The notes under the pieces were generated by a model. That model did no database searches and had not been told where the DNA came from. It saw nothing but the letters and a program-made list of their open reading frames with translations. Position numbers and translations under genes: made by a program. From the NCBI RefSeq assembly GCF_950295315.1, contig NC_080164.1, positions 13,361,659-13,425,658 of the forward strand: a stretch of DNA of 64,000 bases, given 5' to 3'. Shown one piece after another: positions 10,920 to 21,220 of the stretch (the stretch's first letter is position 1; every line of letters begins with the position of its first letter). Source of the DNA: Erinaceus europaeus. Taxonomy: Eukaryota > Chordata > Mammalia > Eulipotyphla > Erinaceidae.

Positions 10920-12365
10920 TATCAACAGCCATCTAAAGCTATAGTGTTTGGTATTGGCACAAGGGCTGACAAACTGAACAAGGAGGCAGAACAGGAAGTT
11001 GAGGAACTGAACCACATGTGCGGTCACCTAGCTCCTCTAGCTCCACACCTAGTGTGCAGGAGATGTGCCGGTCTTTTCAATAGGTTGTACATCATCAATT
11101 ACATGTCCATATGGAATAAGAATTCATGTGTAGCCCCTACCTCTGTGGGGCTATGTGTAAGCTTGGTAGAGCTTAGGGAAAACTTCCCCCACCCCTGGAT
11201 GGAGGTCTGGGAAAAACACCCCCTTGTTAGCCTCTCTCACAGAGATGAGCAAAGGGGAAAAACATCTCTCAGACTCAGTTTCCCCTTACCAGACTCTCAA
11301 GCCCACAGAGATCTCACTGTTTCTCCCCGCTAACTGCAGGCCACATGGATGCCTGTTATAAGGTTCATTCAAAGTTCACATAGTCACCCAGAGTTCACAT
11401 AACCACCTCATTTTTTATCACTAAAGAGAACATACTCCATCAAACACCTCCCTGTGACATCAGTCAGTGAAGCACCCAAAACACTATTTCTTTATATCCT
11501 TTGATATCTTTGATTTACGTCAAGCTTGTTTATCTTCTCTCTATCTTACCCTGCTGTTTAAACCCCTATGCTTCTGTCAAATGCCTTTAGATAATTAACC
11601 TGTTTGCATCATGGAGAATAATTGTCTTGAACTTTTTGTATCACATCAATTTCTGTCATACCAGCCCCCTACCATAGGGGTGAGCTGACCTTTAAGAAAC
11701 CTGTAATTTATGACGTATTTGAAATAATGTTCTTTGTTTGAATCCCTATATAAACCCAAGCCCACCCCCAAATAAATGAGAGTGTTCCAATTCTCCCCTG
11801 TGTCTCTTGCCTATATCGCTAAGTCCTTGAGCTAGTGAGGCAGAACTGGTAGTTTACCTTCCTGGCTGAGAGTCACCCCGCGTGAGCCCCAGCATACCTC
11901 ATTACTGCATGCAGAAAAAAAACAGCCACAGAATTTCAATCGAATCATAAATCTAAATGAGAATGACAAAACAATAATATTTCTCAAGAAGACAGATCAT
12001 GGTCTTACCCTTGGAATGGCTAAAGGGTTCTTAAACAAGGTGTGAAAATCACTCATCATAAGAAGATAAAGGCTGATGAATCTTGCAGTACTAAAATTAA
12101 CAATTTGTGTTCCTCACAAGACACCACTGAAAGATAGATTTGACAGTCTATCTGGCAAAGGGTCTGTGTCCAGATGTATGACCAATTCCTTCAAACCATA
12201 ATAATAAAGCATGATTTACAAAGACTCTAAAATAACTGAGCAGTCATTTAGTAAAAGATTTCAAATGGCCAATAGAAGGAATCCAAATGGCAAACAGACA
12301 CATCTGGGAAAGCCAAAATTAGAAATGTAATGCAATGCCTGTGCAAACACATCAGCAGGGCTAAA
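10920..12365 (+). mobile_element. Ancient L1 ORF2 fragment split by an LTR
   Basis: The left part has 'tatagtgtttggtattggcac' and 'gtccatatggaataagaa'. The right part (11893-12365) resumes with 'catacctcattac', 'ataaatctaaatgagaat', 'ttctcaagaagacagatcatgg' and 'ttcctcacaagacaccactg'. These follow the ORF2 C-terminal order of old mammalian L1s. Many stops and gaps; no protein is encoded. Confidence 0.6.
11126..11893 (+). mobile_element. Solo LTR inserted in ancient L1
   Basis: A CTATATAAACCC promoter box near 11745-11756 is followed by an AAATAAATGAG poly(A) region near 11770-11780 and a U5 ending around CCCCAGCA. It interrupts an L1 alignment that resumes on both sides. The likely 5' end is TGTGTAGCCCC. 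The target-site duplication is not clear, so ends are approximate. No internal retroviral genes. Confidence 0.65.
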
Positions 12366-12463
12366 ACACATTTTCTTCCCTAATTCAAGGATGTTGAACA
12401 GAAGTGGTGGGAGGAACAACATTGTCTTGTTTTTGCTTTAAAGAGAAAAATACTTAAATTTTT

Positions 12464-12685
12464 GGGGGGCTGGGTGGTGGTGCACCTGGTTGAGTGCACA
12501 TGTTACAATACACATGGACCCAGGTTAAATCCCCAGGCCCCATCTGCAAAGGGAAAGCTTTGCAAGTGGTGAAGCATGGCTGGAGATCTCTCTCTCTCTC
12601 TCTATCTATCTCTATCTCTCACTTCCCAGTGAATTTCTGCCTGTCTATCCAATAAATAAATAAAGATAATAAATTTTAAAATATA
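12464..12685 (+). mobile_element. tRNA-derived SINE (older subtype)
   Basis: Head 'ggctgggtggtggtgcacctgg', B-box-like region 'caggttaaatcccc', 'gggaaagctttgcaagtggtgaagc', a CT body with CTAT units and an A/T tail. Confidence 0.85.
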
Positions 12686-13033
12686 TATATTTAGGTTTTT
12701 GCCACTAGCTCTGGTTTTTTATCAATTTGTTTTCAAATTGACAAAAAGTGCTTGGTATGCCTGGGTTAGTGAGTGTCTTATCATCAAATGGTATGGAACC
12801 TTGTCAAATGCTTTTCATTAACTGGTAAGATAGTTACATGGTTTTCACTGATGATTCAGCAGATATAGCCTATAACAATGTGGGTTTCCACATCCAGAAC
12901 CACCCTGCATCCTTTTGACAGAATCTACTTAGTGAATGTGCACTATCTTGTCCATACTCTGCTGGATTTGGTAGTTTAGTATTGTGTTGAGCATTTCCCT
13001 CTAAATTCAGAAAGAGTATTTGTGGATAGTTTT

Positions 13034-13948
13034 TATTTATTTATTTATGAAAGGAGACATTAACAAAACTGTAGGATAGGAGGGGTACAACTCCACACAA
13101 TTCCCACCACCCAGTCTCCATATCCCCTCTCTTCCCCTGATAGCTTTCCCATTCTCTATCCCTCTGGGAGTATGGACCCAGGGTCATTGTGGATTGCAGG
13201 TTTGGCTTCTGTAGTTGCTTCCCCACTGATCATGGGTGTTGGCAGGTTGATCCATACTCCCAGTCTGCCTCTCTCTTTCCCTAGTGGGGTGGGGCTCTGG
13301 GAAAGCGGAGCTCCAGGACACATTGGTGGGGTCATCAGTCCAGGGAAGTCTGGTTGGCATCATGCTGGCATCCGGTACCTGGTGGCTGAAAAGAGAGCCA
13401 ACATACAAAGCCAAACTAATTATTAAAGGCTGGAATAGTGCAGATGAAGTGTTGGGGTACTCTCTGCAGACTTTTCTGTACTTCTGCTTTCAAGTATATA
13501 TTTTTCCCTGGTTTATGGACACGTGCGAACATATGCTCTAAGTCAGGGGACCTGGTCTATATGTAGATTTGGGGACTTTATTGGGGAATGGAATGCCTGG
13601 AATGGAATACCATGAAAGGAAAGGTCTCACCTGAGTGATGAAGGGTTGTCATTCCACACCTGAAGTCTCTGGACACAGTCTGAAGTGAAGCATGCTGGTT
13701 TGCATTGATTAGGTTGCAATCAGAGGATGCAATATTATTTGATATGAATTGAGAGAAGCATGCAGGAAAGTGGGCCCCACCCTAAGGTTCCAGGACTGGG
13801 GGAAATATAGGCTCTATAGTGGAAATGTGAAGTTCCTACTGTCTTAGGGTTCAAGAAGACAATGGGTAGTTATTGTTATCATCACATTTTTATATATAGC
13901 AAACCTGAACAAAGGGACTTTTTAAAGTTAACCAATTACCAAAAAAAA
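13034..13948 (-). mobile_element. 5'-truncated L1, 3'UTR type A
   Basis: 13-bp duplications TGTGGATAGTTTT (13021-13033 and 13949-13961) flank a 915-bp insert made only of 3' UTR. It is roughly colinear with 19895-20830 of the full-length element. It splits the ancient L1 at an L1-type T-rich site. Confidence 0.92.
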
Positions 13949-14944
13949 TGTGGATAGTTTTCTTGTGATGTCTTTCTCTCATTTTTGGTATCAGGATATT
14001 ACTGGTCGCATGGCATGATCTTCTAAGCACTTCCTCTTGGATCATTTAAATTTGGTTCTTCTGTATCAGTATCATCTACGTATGGCTTCTCTCTAATTTA
14101 TAAGACATCGTTATTATACTTTACTTCTTCAAGTAGATTGTCCTATTGTTTCTTTAAACATTCTCATGATGGCCACTTTGAAATCTTTGTCTGCAACATC
14201 TAACTTCTGGCCCCATCGCTGGCAGTTTTAGTGGTTTTCTTTCCTTCCCACAAGAGTCACCTCCCTTGCCTTGCCTTGCCATGTCTCATAATAACTTCTT
14301 TCAAAACCAGATGTTTTAAATGAGCGGTTCTCTATACTGATTCCCTTTCTTGGTAGTCTTGTTGTTGCTTGCCTCTTAGCGTGCTTGGTGAGTTGACTGG
14401 ATTATTTTAGTGTTCCCTTTGTCCCTAAGTATGCAGCTGTTAATGTCGGGGTTCAGAGGATGCAGCCTTGGGCATACATGCTATCACTATGGGGTGGCAG
14501 ACATTTTATTTGTTCTTCCTTTGTCACTTTCCCTGTTCTCTCCAAGTTATCTGCTTCCACTGATATCAAGCCCAGCCATTAGTCTCTACTAATTGGTAAC
14601 TGGTTGTTCTATTATTTTTGACAATGACCTGGGGCACAAATTGCTCCACAGTCTGCTGCAATTAATTTGGAATCCCTTTGCAGGGTTAAGCATTGAGGCC
14701 AGTCTTTGAGGTCTGTGTCAACCCCAGGAGGCTTCTTCTTAGCTGTCTCAGTAGTTTTCTCCGGACAACTTCTAGAGTATCTAAGTTTTAGCTGATTGCT
14801 CTCATGGAGTTACTAGTCTCCTCTTAATTGCCCATCACCAAGACCTCCGTTGTTTCTAAGCCTGTTCCCATGCTCCAGCTGTCTCACACTGTGGTACAAG
14901 TAGTTCTCTTGGGGATAATTTCAAAGCTCTTTGTTCTTCTAACT

Positions 14945-14946
<2 letters not shown>

Positions 14947-14988
<42 letters not shown>
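14947..14988. repeat. (TC)n microsatellite
   Basis: About 20 TC units. Confidence 0.95.
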
Positions 14989-15069
14989 TTTCAGCAACAA
15001 GTCAGCACCATGACTCCATAGATGGAGTGGGAGTAAGGGAAGCCACCTACTTTTGTCAGAGACACAGTC

Positions 15070-15132
15070 CTTTGTTTTTCCACCAGGATTATCCATGGGG
15101 CTAGGTGCCTGCATGATGACTCCACCATGCAG
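15070..15132 (-). mobile_element. SINE 3'-domain fragment (antisense)
   Basis: 'tttttccaccaggattatccatggggctagg' and 'ctccaccatgc' match the antisense of the SINE 3' domain seen at 7512 and 47087. Confidence 0.6.
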
Positions 15133-15159
15133 GGTAGACAGACATGGAGGAAAGGAACA

Positions 15160-15425
15160 CACCCATTTATGTGCACATAGTACGAAGCACAAGGACCTAT
15201 GTAAGGATCCTGGTTTGAGACTCCGCCTCCCCACCTGCAGGGGAGTCACTTCATAGGCAGTGAAGCAAGTCTGCAGGTGTCTGTCTTTCTCTCCCCCTCT
15301 TTCTCTTCCTCTCCCCTCTCAATTTCTCTCTGTCATAGTCTAGTTTAAAAAAATGAAAAAAATGGCCATGAGGAGCCGTGGATTCACAGTGCCAGCACTG
15401 AGCCACAACAATAACCCTAGAGGCA
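15160..15425 (+). mobile_element. tRNA-derived SINE with 3' domain
   Basis: Truncated head, 'aaggatcctggtttgagactcc' (B box), 'cacctgcaggggagtcacttc', a CT-rich body, 'aaaatggccatgaggagccgtgg' and 'cactgagccacaacaataacc'. With 15070-15132 it makes a head-to-tail pair of opposite strands. Confidence 0.8.
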
Positions 15426-16385
15426 AAACCAAAAACAACAAAACTGGTTTCAGTCAACAACAGCACAGGACAAAACAATGAGCTGTGCAGACTTCGCCTT
15501 TGGTATCTCTCCCTTCTGTCTGTGAGCGTCTCATTTATGGTAACTGTGAGTGAAGAGATGCCTACTCTGTATTTTTTTTTCCTCCCTCATCTCGTCCTTT
15601 TTCAGTTCTATGTTTAATTTCTGGAAGAAGTTGCCAGCCTTGAAATCACACTATAAAAAGTGTTGCTTTCTGGGAACAACTTAATGTGTGATCTTGCTAC
15701 AGGAATTTGCCTTTTAACAGGGAAAACCCTATTCATCCCCTAAGCATTCTCGCACTGAGGCACTGAGAAGCTTCAGGACTAATTATTAGGTTGGCCAAAA
15801 TAACAGCAGACCAGAGAGAAAGGGGCTCTTCCAGAACATTAAGGAAGCCTGATTCACATGTTCCTGAAGTCTCTGGAACCACACATTCTGGCTGAAGAGT
15901 TTCTCACATGTCCACGGATCAGAGGAAACATGCTTTCTCAGTAAGCACAGCTGCTCTCCATTTGGTTAATGATAGCCCATTTAAAATTTGGTGTGTGCAA
16001 ACAAAAGAGCCAGCCGGCTTCTCTCTAGAGCGCTTGCCCAGAGAGGCCTCTGTGCGTTGGGCTGCACATGGTTTCTGGTAGACAGAAGTACCTGTGCTGC
16101 TCCTGGTGTAGCAGGGATGGACTCTCTCCAGTGAGTGCCAGGTATAGGACATTGGGTCACACTGTCATCTAGCAGCAGCTGGAAGCACACACACCAGTGC
16201 TGGGGGTGGATGTGGGGGAAGATTCCAAAGAATGTGCCAGTCGTAAGACTACATACTCCCAAAGCTCAAACACATTTGGTTCAATCCTGCTCTTTAAGTC
16301 GGTCTTAAAGGTCAACCCATTGTTCAGTTAATCCAATGTGCATATACTCTATACTGTCTAAGAATGCATTAGGTGTCTTCTCCTA
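15426..16385. other. Unique non-coding sequence (0.96 kb)
   Basis: No repeat recognised. The minus-strand frame over 15981-16262 (93 codons) shows no domain or exon context and is not called. Confidence 0.4.
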
Positions 16386-16431
16386 AGAAGCCATCTGGGG
16401 GGTTGGAGGTGCCTTAGTGATAAAGTACCTG

Positions 16432-16481
<50 letters not shown>

Positions 16482-16510
16482 TCCTGAGTTTTTATCTCAG
16501 CAAAGCAAAC
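16386..16510 (+). mobile_element. Degenerate tRNA-SINE with internal (TA)n
   Basis: 'ggggggttggaggtgccttagtgataaagtacctg' resembles a tRNA-like head, interrupted by a TA repeat and followed by 'gatgtcctgagttttta'. Low confidence. Confidence 0.35.
16433..16478. repeat. (TA)n microsatellite
   Basis: About 23 uninterrupted TA units. Confidence 0.95.
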
Positions 16511-16954
16511 AGAAATTCCATGCATGCTGGTTTGTGGATTGTGCTTTGCACATCCTCCCCTCCCCATTCTCTGTCATTAATTTTTTTATTTCTTTATTAG
16601 GGAATTAATTTCTTACATTTGACAGTAAATACAATAGTTTGTGCATGCATAACATTTCCCAGTTTTTCATATAACTATACAACCCCCACTAGGTCCTTTA
16701 TAATACTTTTTGGAGCTGTATTCTCTCCCTCACCCTCCTGCAGAATCTTTTACTTTGGTGCAATATGACAATTCCATTTCAGGTTCTACCTGAGTTTTCT
16801 CTTGTGATCTTATTTTTCAACTTCTGCCTGACAGTGAGATCATCCCACATTCATCCTTCTGTTTCTGACTTATTTCACTTAACATGAATTTTTCAAGGTC
16901 CATCCAAAATCAGCTGAAAACTGTAAAGTCACCATTTTTAATAGCTGAGTAGTA

Positions 16955-17467
16955 TTATATTGTGTATATAGACCACAATTTGCTCAGCCAATCATCTGTT
17001 CTTGGACACCTGGGTTGCTTCCAGGTGTTTGCTATTATAAATTGTGCCTCCAAGAACTTATGTGTACACAGATCTTTTTGGATGGGTGTGGTGGGTTCCT
17101 TAGGATATATCCCCAGGAGGGGAATTGCAGGATCATAGGGTAGGTCCGTTTTTAGCTTTCTGAGAGTTCTCCAGACTATTCTCCACAGAGGTTGGACCAA
17201 TTGACATTCCCACCAGCAGTGCAGGAGGGTTCCTTTGACCCCACACCCTCTCCAGCATTTGCTGCTGTTCCCTTTTCTGATGTGTGACATTCTCACAGGA
17301 GTGAAGTGGTATCTCATTGTTGTCATTATTTGCATTTCTCTTACAATCAAAGACTTGGAGCATTTTTCCATGTGTTTCTCGGCCTTTTGGATTTCTTCTG
17401 AGGTAAATATTCTGTCCATAACCCCTTTGGATGGGAATATTTGTTTTCTTGCTGTGGAGTTTGGCAA
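16955..17467 (-). pseudogene. L1 ORF2 C-terminal fragment
   Basis: A 170-codon open stretch with the conserved L1 ORF2 tail: a CCHC-like cluster (C-x3-C...H-x3-C), then [13 protein letters not shown] and WLSKLW. It lacks the endonuclease and reverse-transcriptase domains and starts by chance at an internal Met. It is a decayed part of the L1 at 16575-19140. Confidence 0.8.
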
Positions 17468-18729
17468 GCTCTTTCTATATTTTGGTTATTAGCCTCTTGT
17501 CTGATGAATGGCATGTAAAGATATTATCCCATTCTATGAATGGTCTTTTGATTTGGGTAATAGTTTCTTTTGCTGTGCAGAAGCTTTTTAATTTGATGTA
17601 GTCCCGTAGGTTTATACTTGCCTTATTCTTCTTTCTAATTGGATTAGTTTAATTGAAGATGTCTTTAAAATTTATGCGGAAAAGAGTTCTGCCAATATTT
17701 TCCTCTAAGTATCTGATAGTTTCTGGTCTAACATTCAAGTCCTTGATCTACTTGGAAGTTACTTTTGTATTTGATAAAATGTAGTGGTTCAATTTCATTC
17801 TTCTGCAGGTTTCAACCAATTTTTTTCCAACACCATTTGTTGAAGAGACTCTGCTTTCCCCATTTAATAGTCTGGGAAAGTTTGTCAAAGATTAGAGATC
17901 CATAGGTTCAGGGGCTTACTTACTTCCGTTGATCTTTTGTATGGGTTTCTTATTTACAATATTATTTATTTTTGGCCTAACTTTAGTTATTTCTTTCCTT
18001 CTTCTTGCTTTAGAGTTCCTTTGTTCTTCTTCTTCTAGGTGTTTAATATGTACAATCAGGTTGTTTGTGTTTTTTCTTATTTCCTAAATTGTACTCTCAG
18101 TACTGCCTCATTTATTATATTATCTCTCCTCTACTGTTTTCTGGAGTTCATCTATTTTGCTACCCTGTTCTTATACTGTTTTAGCTTGTTCAGCTAGTTG
18201 TGTTCTTAGCTCAACTATTTCAGCTCTAATAACCTTGAGATAATTAGTGGTTTCTTTTAAAGTCTCATTTGTTGTTTCTGCATTTCTGATGACAATTCTT
18301 TCAAACTCTTTACTCACTCCTGTGATTATTTCCTTAACTAGTATTAGGATGTTGACCTCACTATTTTGGGCTTCAATCTTTGGGGGGCTTTAAGCTGGAC
18401 TCTTGTCCTGGTTCATATCTTGATATTTCTTCTTGTTGGTTTAACCATTCTATATAATATGTTATGAGGTCCCTCTATCAGTACTTTTCAAACTGATTAC
18501 TGATCACTCTTGCCTGGATTGACTTGTGTCTAAGTAAGTACTAAAACAACTCACAGTTGTGGAAATCTACAGTTGTTTCAATATTATTTTAATCCATGAA
18601 TTGGAGCATAATTACTTAAATATCTCCTTTGTTCTTTTTCTTCCCTGTATCATATAGGAGCCTGAGGGCTTTTAAACTATATGTAGACTTCTTAGCTTAA
18701 TCCCTCACTCCTGACCAAGAGATAATGCA

Positions 18730-18850
18730 GGGTGGGGGATAGATAGTACAGTGGCTATGCAAATAGACTCTCATACCCCCAAGGATCCAAAGCTCCAGAC
18801 TCAATTCAGTTCTCTGCCAAGCTGGGCAACACTGCTGAGCCCTGTGAGTA
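18730..18850 (+). mobile_element. Second-family SINE, poly-A type
   Basis: 'ggggatagatagtacagtggctatgcaaatagactctcat' followed by 'ccaaagctccagactcaattc' resembles the family at 32574. It lies inside the 5' part of the older L1. Confidence 0.5.
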
Positions 18851-19140
18851 TCTAAAGAAGTCCTGTTTATAGTCTATAGTTTCTGAGGCAACTATTCACC
18901 ATGTTGTCATGATGAGAACAACATGGAAAAGCTCACCACACAGCCCCACTGCTAGGCCACTGAGGTGTAGATCTTCTCCTGAGTTTCTTGGTCAGTTCTC
19001 TGTCCCCTGGTATTAGCACAGGGCCTCCCTGCTGCTGCTCCAGCCTCTGAGTGAAGTAGCAATGGAGACTCACAGTTGCATTTGGTGAGTCTTAGGGAAG
19101 TCCTCTTCTCCTTTCCACCATCTTTTTGTTGATGAAACAG

Positions 19141-19599
19141 ACTGGAGGTGCCTCAACTGGTAAACTGCCAGATTGTTACCAGCCACATAATCTCTCCCTA
19201 GGCGCCTCTCTATCCACAAGCCACATGTATTTGCACTCACCAGTGATTTGTTGGTTTCCTGAAGTCATTCAAGTCCTGTCTTGTTGGAGTCGCAGATCCA
19301 TTCTATGTCATTCTTTCATGAGAAACTGAGCTGAGAAGGTGGATCAGCAGTAAAACATATGTGTAATGCTCTGCTTTCAACCTTTGACACTGCATTTTTT
19401 AATTCCTCTACTGATTTTTTTTTGCAGATGGACTTCTATGAATTCTTTCTTTTTTGTGGTGTAACATGAATTCAAATCATTATAAGATTCCATGGTTCTC
19501 TTTTTGTTTTCCATTACACCCCAATTCACTAAAACTAGTCATGAAACAATAGAGGAGTCCCCAGACAAGTACCATGATAGACATCTACAGATATCATCA
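19141..19599. other. Mostly unique; possible tRNA-SINE remnant at 19325-19405
   Basis: 'gagaaggtggatcagcagtaaaacatatg...tcaacctttgacactgcat' looks like a short tRNA-derived SINE with a T-rich end. The rest is unassigned. Confidence 0.35.
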
Positions 19600-19835
19600 C
19601 AGTTTATTTTCACAATAATCATATTAAGTACAGCAACAATGATTATGTACTACACACTTGATACACCTGTAAAAATTTTACATGTATAACTCCACACTCC
19701 CATAAACACTATAAAAAATGAACCATTTTTATCTCCATGTGAAAGGTGAGAAAAACTATTTAGTGCCTTTTCCAAGCTAGTAAAGATCAGAGCCAAAGGG
19801 TGCCCTTATAAATACACTCCACACCTTCTAAGGAC
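19600..19835 (-). repeat. MIR remnant (antisense)
   Basis: Follows reverse-MIR order: 'aaccatttttatctccatgtgaaaggtgagaaa', 'agtgccttttccaagctagtaa', 'gatcagagccaaagggtgcc'. It provides pre-L1 ancestral sequence at the insertion site. Confidence 0.55.
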
Positions 19836-21090
19836 AGTGGTTTTCCAAATTTATACATAAAAAAACAGTTTCATCTTTTTTTAAATTTTTTATTTAAGAA
19901 AGGATTAATGAACAAAAACATAAGGTAGGAGGGGTACAACTCCACACAATTCCCACCACCCAATCTCCATAACCCACCCCCTCCCATGATAGCTTTCCCA
20001 TTCTCTATCCCTCTGGGAGCATGGACCCAGGGTTGTTGAGGGTTGCAGAAGGTAGAAGGTCTGGCTTCTGTAATTGCTTCCCTGCTGAACATGGGCGTTG
20101 ACTGGTCAGTCCATACTCCCAGTCTGCCTCTCTCTTTCCCTAGTAAGGTGTGTCTCTGGGGAAGCTGAGCTTCAGGACACATTGGTGGGGTCTTCAATCC
20201 AGGGAAACCTGGCCAGCATCCTGGTGGCATCTGGAACCTGGTGATTGAAAAGAGAGTTAACATACGAAGCCAAAAAATTTGTTGAGCAATCATGGATCCC
20301 AAGCTTGGAATAGTGGAGAGGAAGTGTTAGGGAGGTACTCACTGCAAACTCTAGTGTACTTCTGCTTTCAGGTATATATTTTGCAGTAGTTTATGGATAC
20401 GTGTGAACATAAGCTCTCTCTCACAGAAACTGGTGTATATCTAGATTATGGGACTTTGTTAGAAAGTGAACTACCTGAGATGAAATTAGAGTGTACTATA
20501 AAAGGAAAGGTCTCACCCAAGTAATGAAGCTGAAGGGTTGTCATTCCACACATGAAGTCTCTGGACACAGTTTGAGCTGAAGCATGTTGAGGTGGCAAAC
20601 GTTGCGTTGGTTAGGATGTGATGAGCAGATGCAATATTATTTGGTTTGGATTAGGAGATGCATACAGGAAAGTGGGCCCTATCCAAGGGTTCCAGGACTG
20701 GGGGAAGTAGGGGCTCTATAGTGGACATGTGAGGTTCCTGCTGTCTTAGGGTTCAAAAAGACAATCAATAGTTAATGTTATCATCACATTGTTAATTGGG
20801 TTAACTTTGAAAAGTCCTTTTGTTATGGTTTACTGTACAGTATCCAGTATCTTGTATATAGCTGTGCTATTGGATGCTTCTAATCTAATTGGTCTAGGCT
20901 TTTGAGAGAGTCCGCATATCAAATACACAGTCTATATATTAAAAAGATTCAGTTTGTGTTTTGAGAAACTTTGAGACATACAATTGATTTCCCCCTCTCA
21001 TATTAATTAACTACTGATTTATACGTCTACATTTTGCTAGAAGTGTACATAAACACCATTCCCACCACCAAAGGACTATGACCCATCCCT

Positions 21091-21118
21091 CCTGCCCACT
21101 CCCACCCCCCACTGGCCC
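21091..21118 (-). other. G-rich tract in L1 3' UTR (potential G-quadruplex)
   Basis: The plus strand shows four or more C-runs, so the L1 RNA sense strand has four G-runs (GGG, GGGGGG, GGG, GGG) with loops of 1-6 bases. A similar tract lies at 38364-38391 in the other L1. Mammalian L1 3' UTRs are known to carry such tracts. Confidence 0.6.
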
Positions 21119-21220
21119 AGGAAGCTGCATGTCTACCCCTCACCACTGGGTTTTTACTTTGGTGCCCTACTTACAATTTGATCAGGTCCTGCTTTTAGTT
21201 TCCCTTTCAGATCTTCTTAG

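Larger units (their letters stand above)
12370..14860 (-). mobile_element. Ancient L1, antisense, interrupted
   Basis: The outer parts match antisense old L1: 'aggatgttgaacagaagtgg', 'tggtatggaaccttgtcaaatgctttt', 'tgtgttgagcatttccc', and 'gtggatagttttcttgtgatg' resuming after the insert. From about 14100 it reads like the 5'/ORF1-proximal part ('ccactttgaaatctttgtctg'), implying an internal deletion. A SINE (12464-12685) and a younger L1 (13034-13948) are inserted in it. Confidence 0.6.
16575..19140 (-). mobile_element. Older L1, 3'UTR type B, internally deleted
   Basis: From low to high coordinates: type-B 3' end (16575-16900), ORF2 C-terminal region (16955-17900, minus-strand Cys-rich tail with CWRGCG and LLHCWWEC), a jump near 17910-17925 that skips about 1.7 kb of reverse-transcriptase sequence relative to the 19881-27338 copy, a short ORF2 piece (17925-18070), then ORF1 coiled-coil-like sequence (18090-18400) and a likely 5' UTR to about 19135. 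Many stops; inactive. Confidence 0.75.

Noticed and set aside
10917..11333. 138-codon plus-strand frame
   Set aside because: Runs from ancient L1 into LTR U3, so it cannot be an ancestral coding unit.
10920..14860. A single twin-primed ancient L1
   Set aside because: The plus segment precedes the minus segment, the wrong order for twin priming; two separate old elements or a later inversion fit better.
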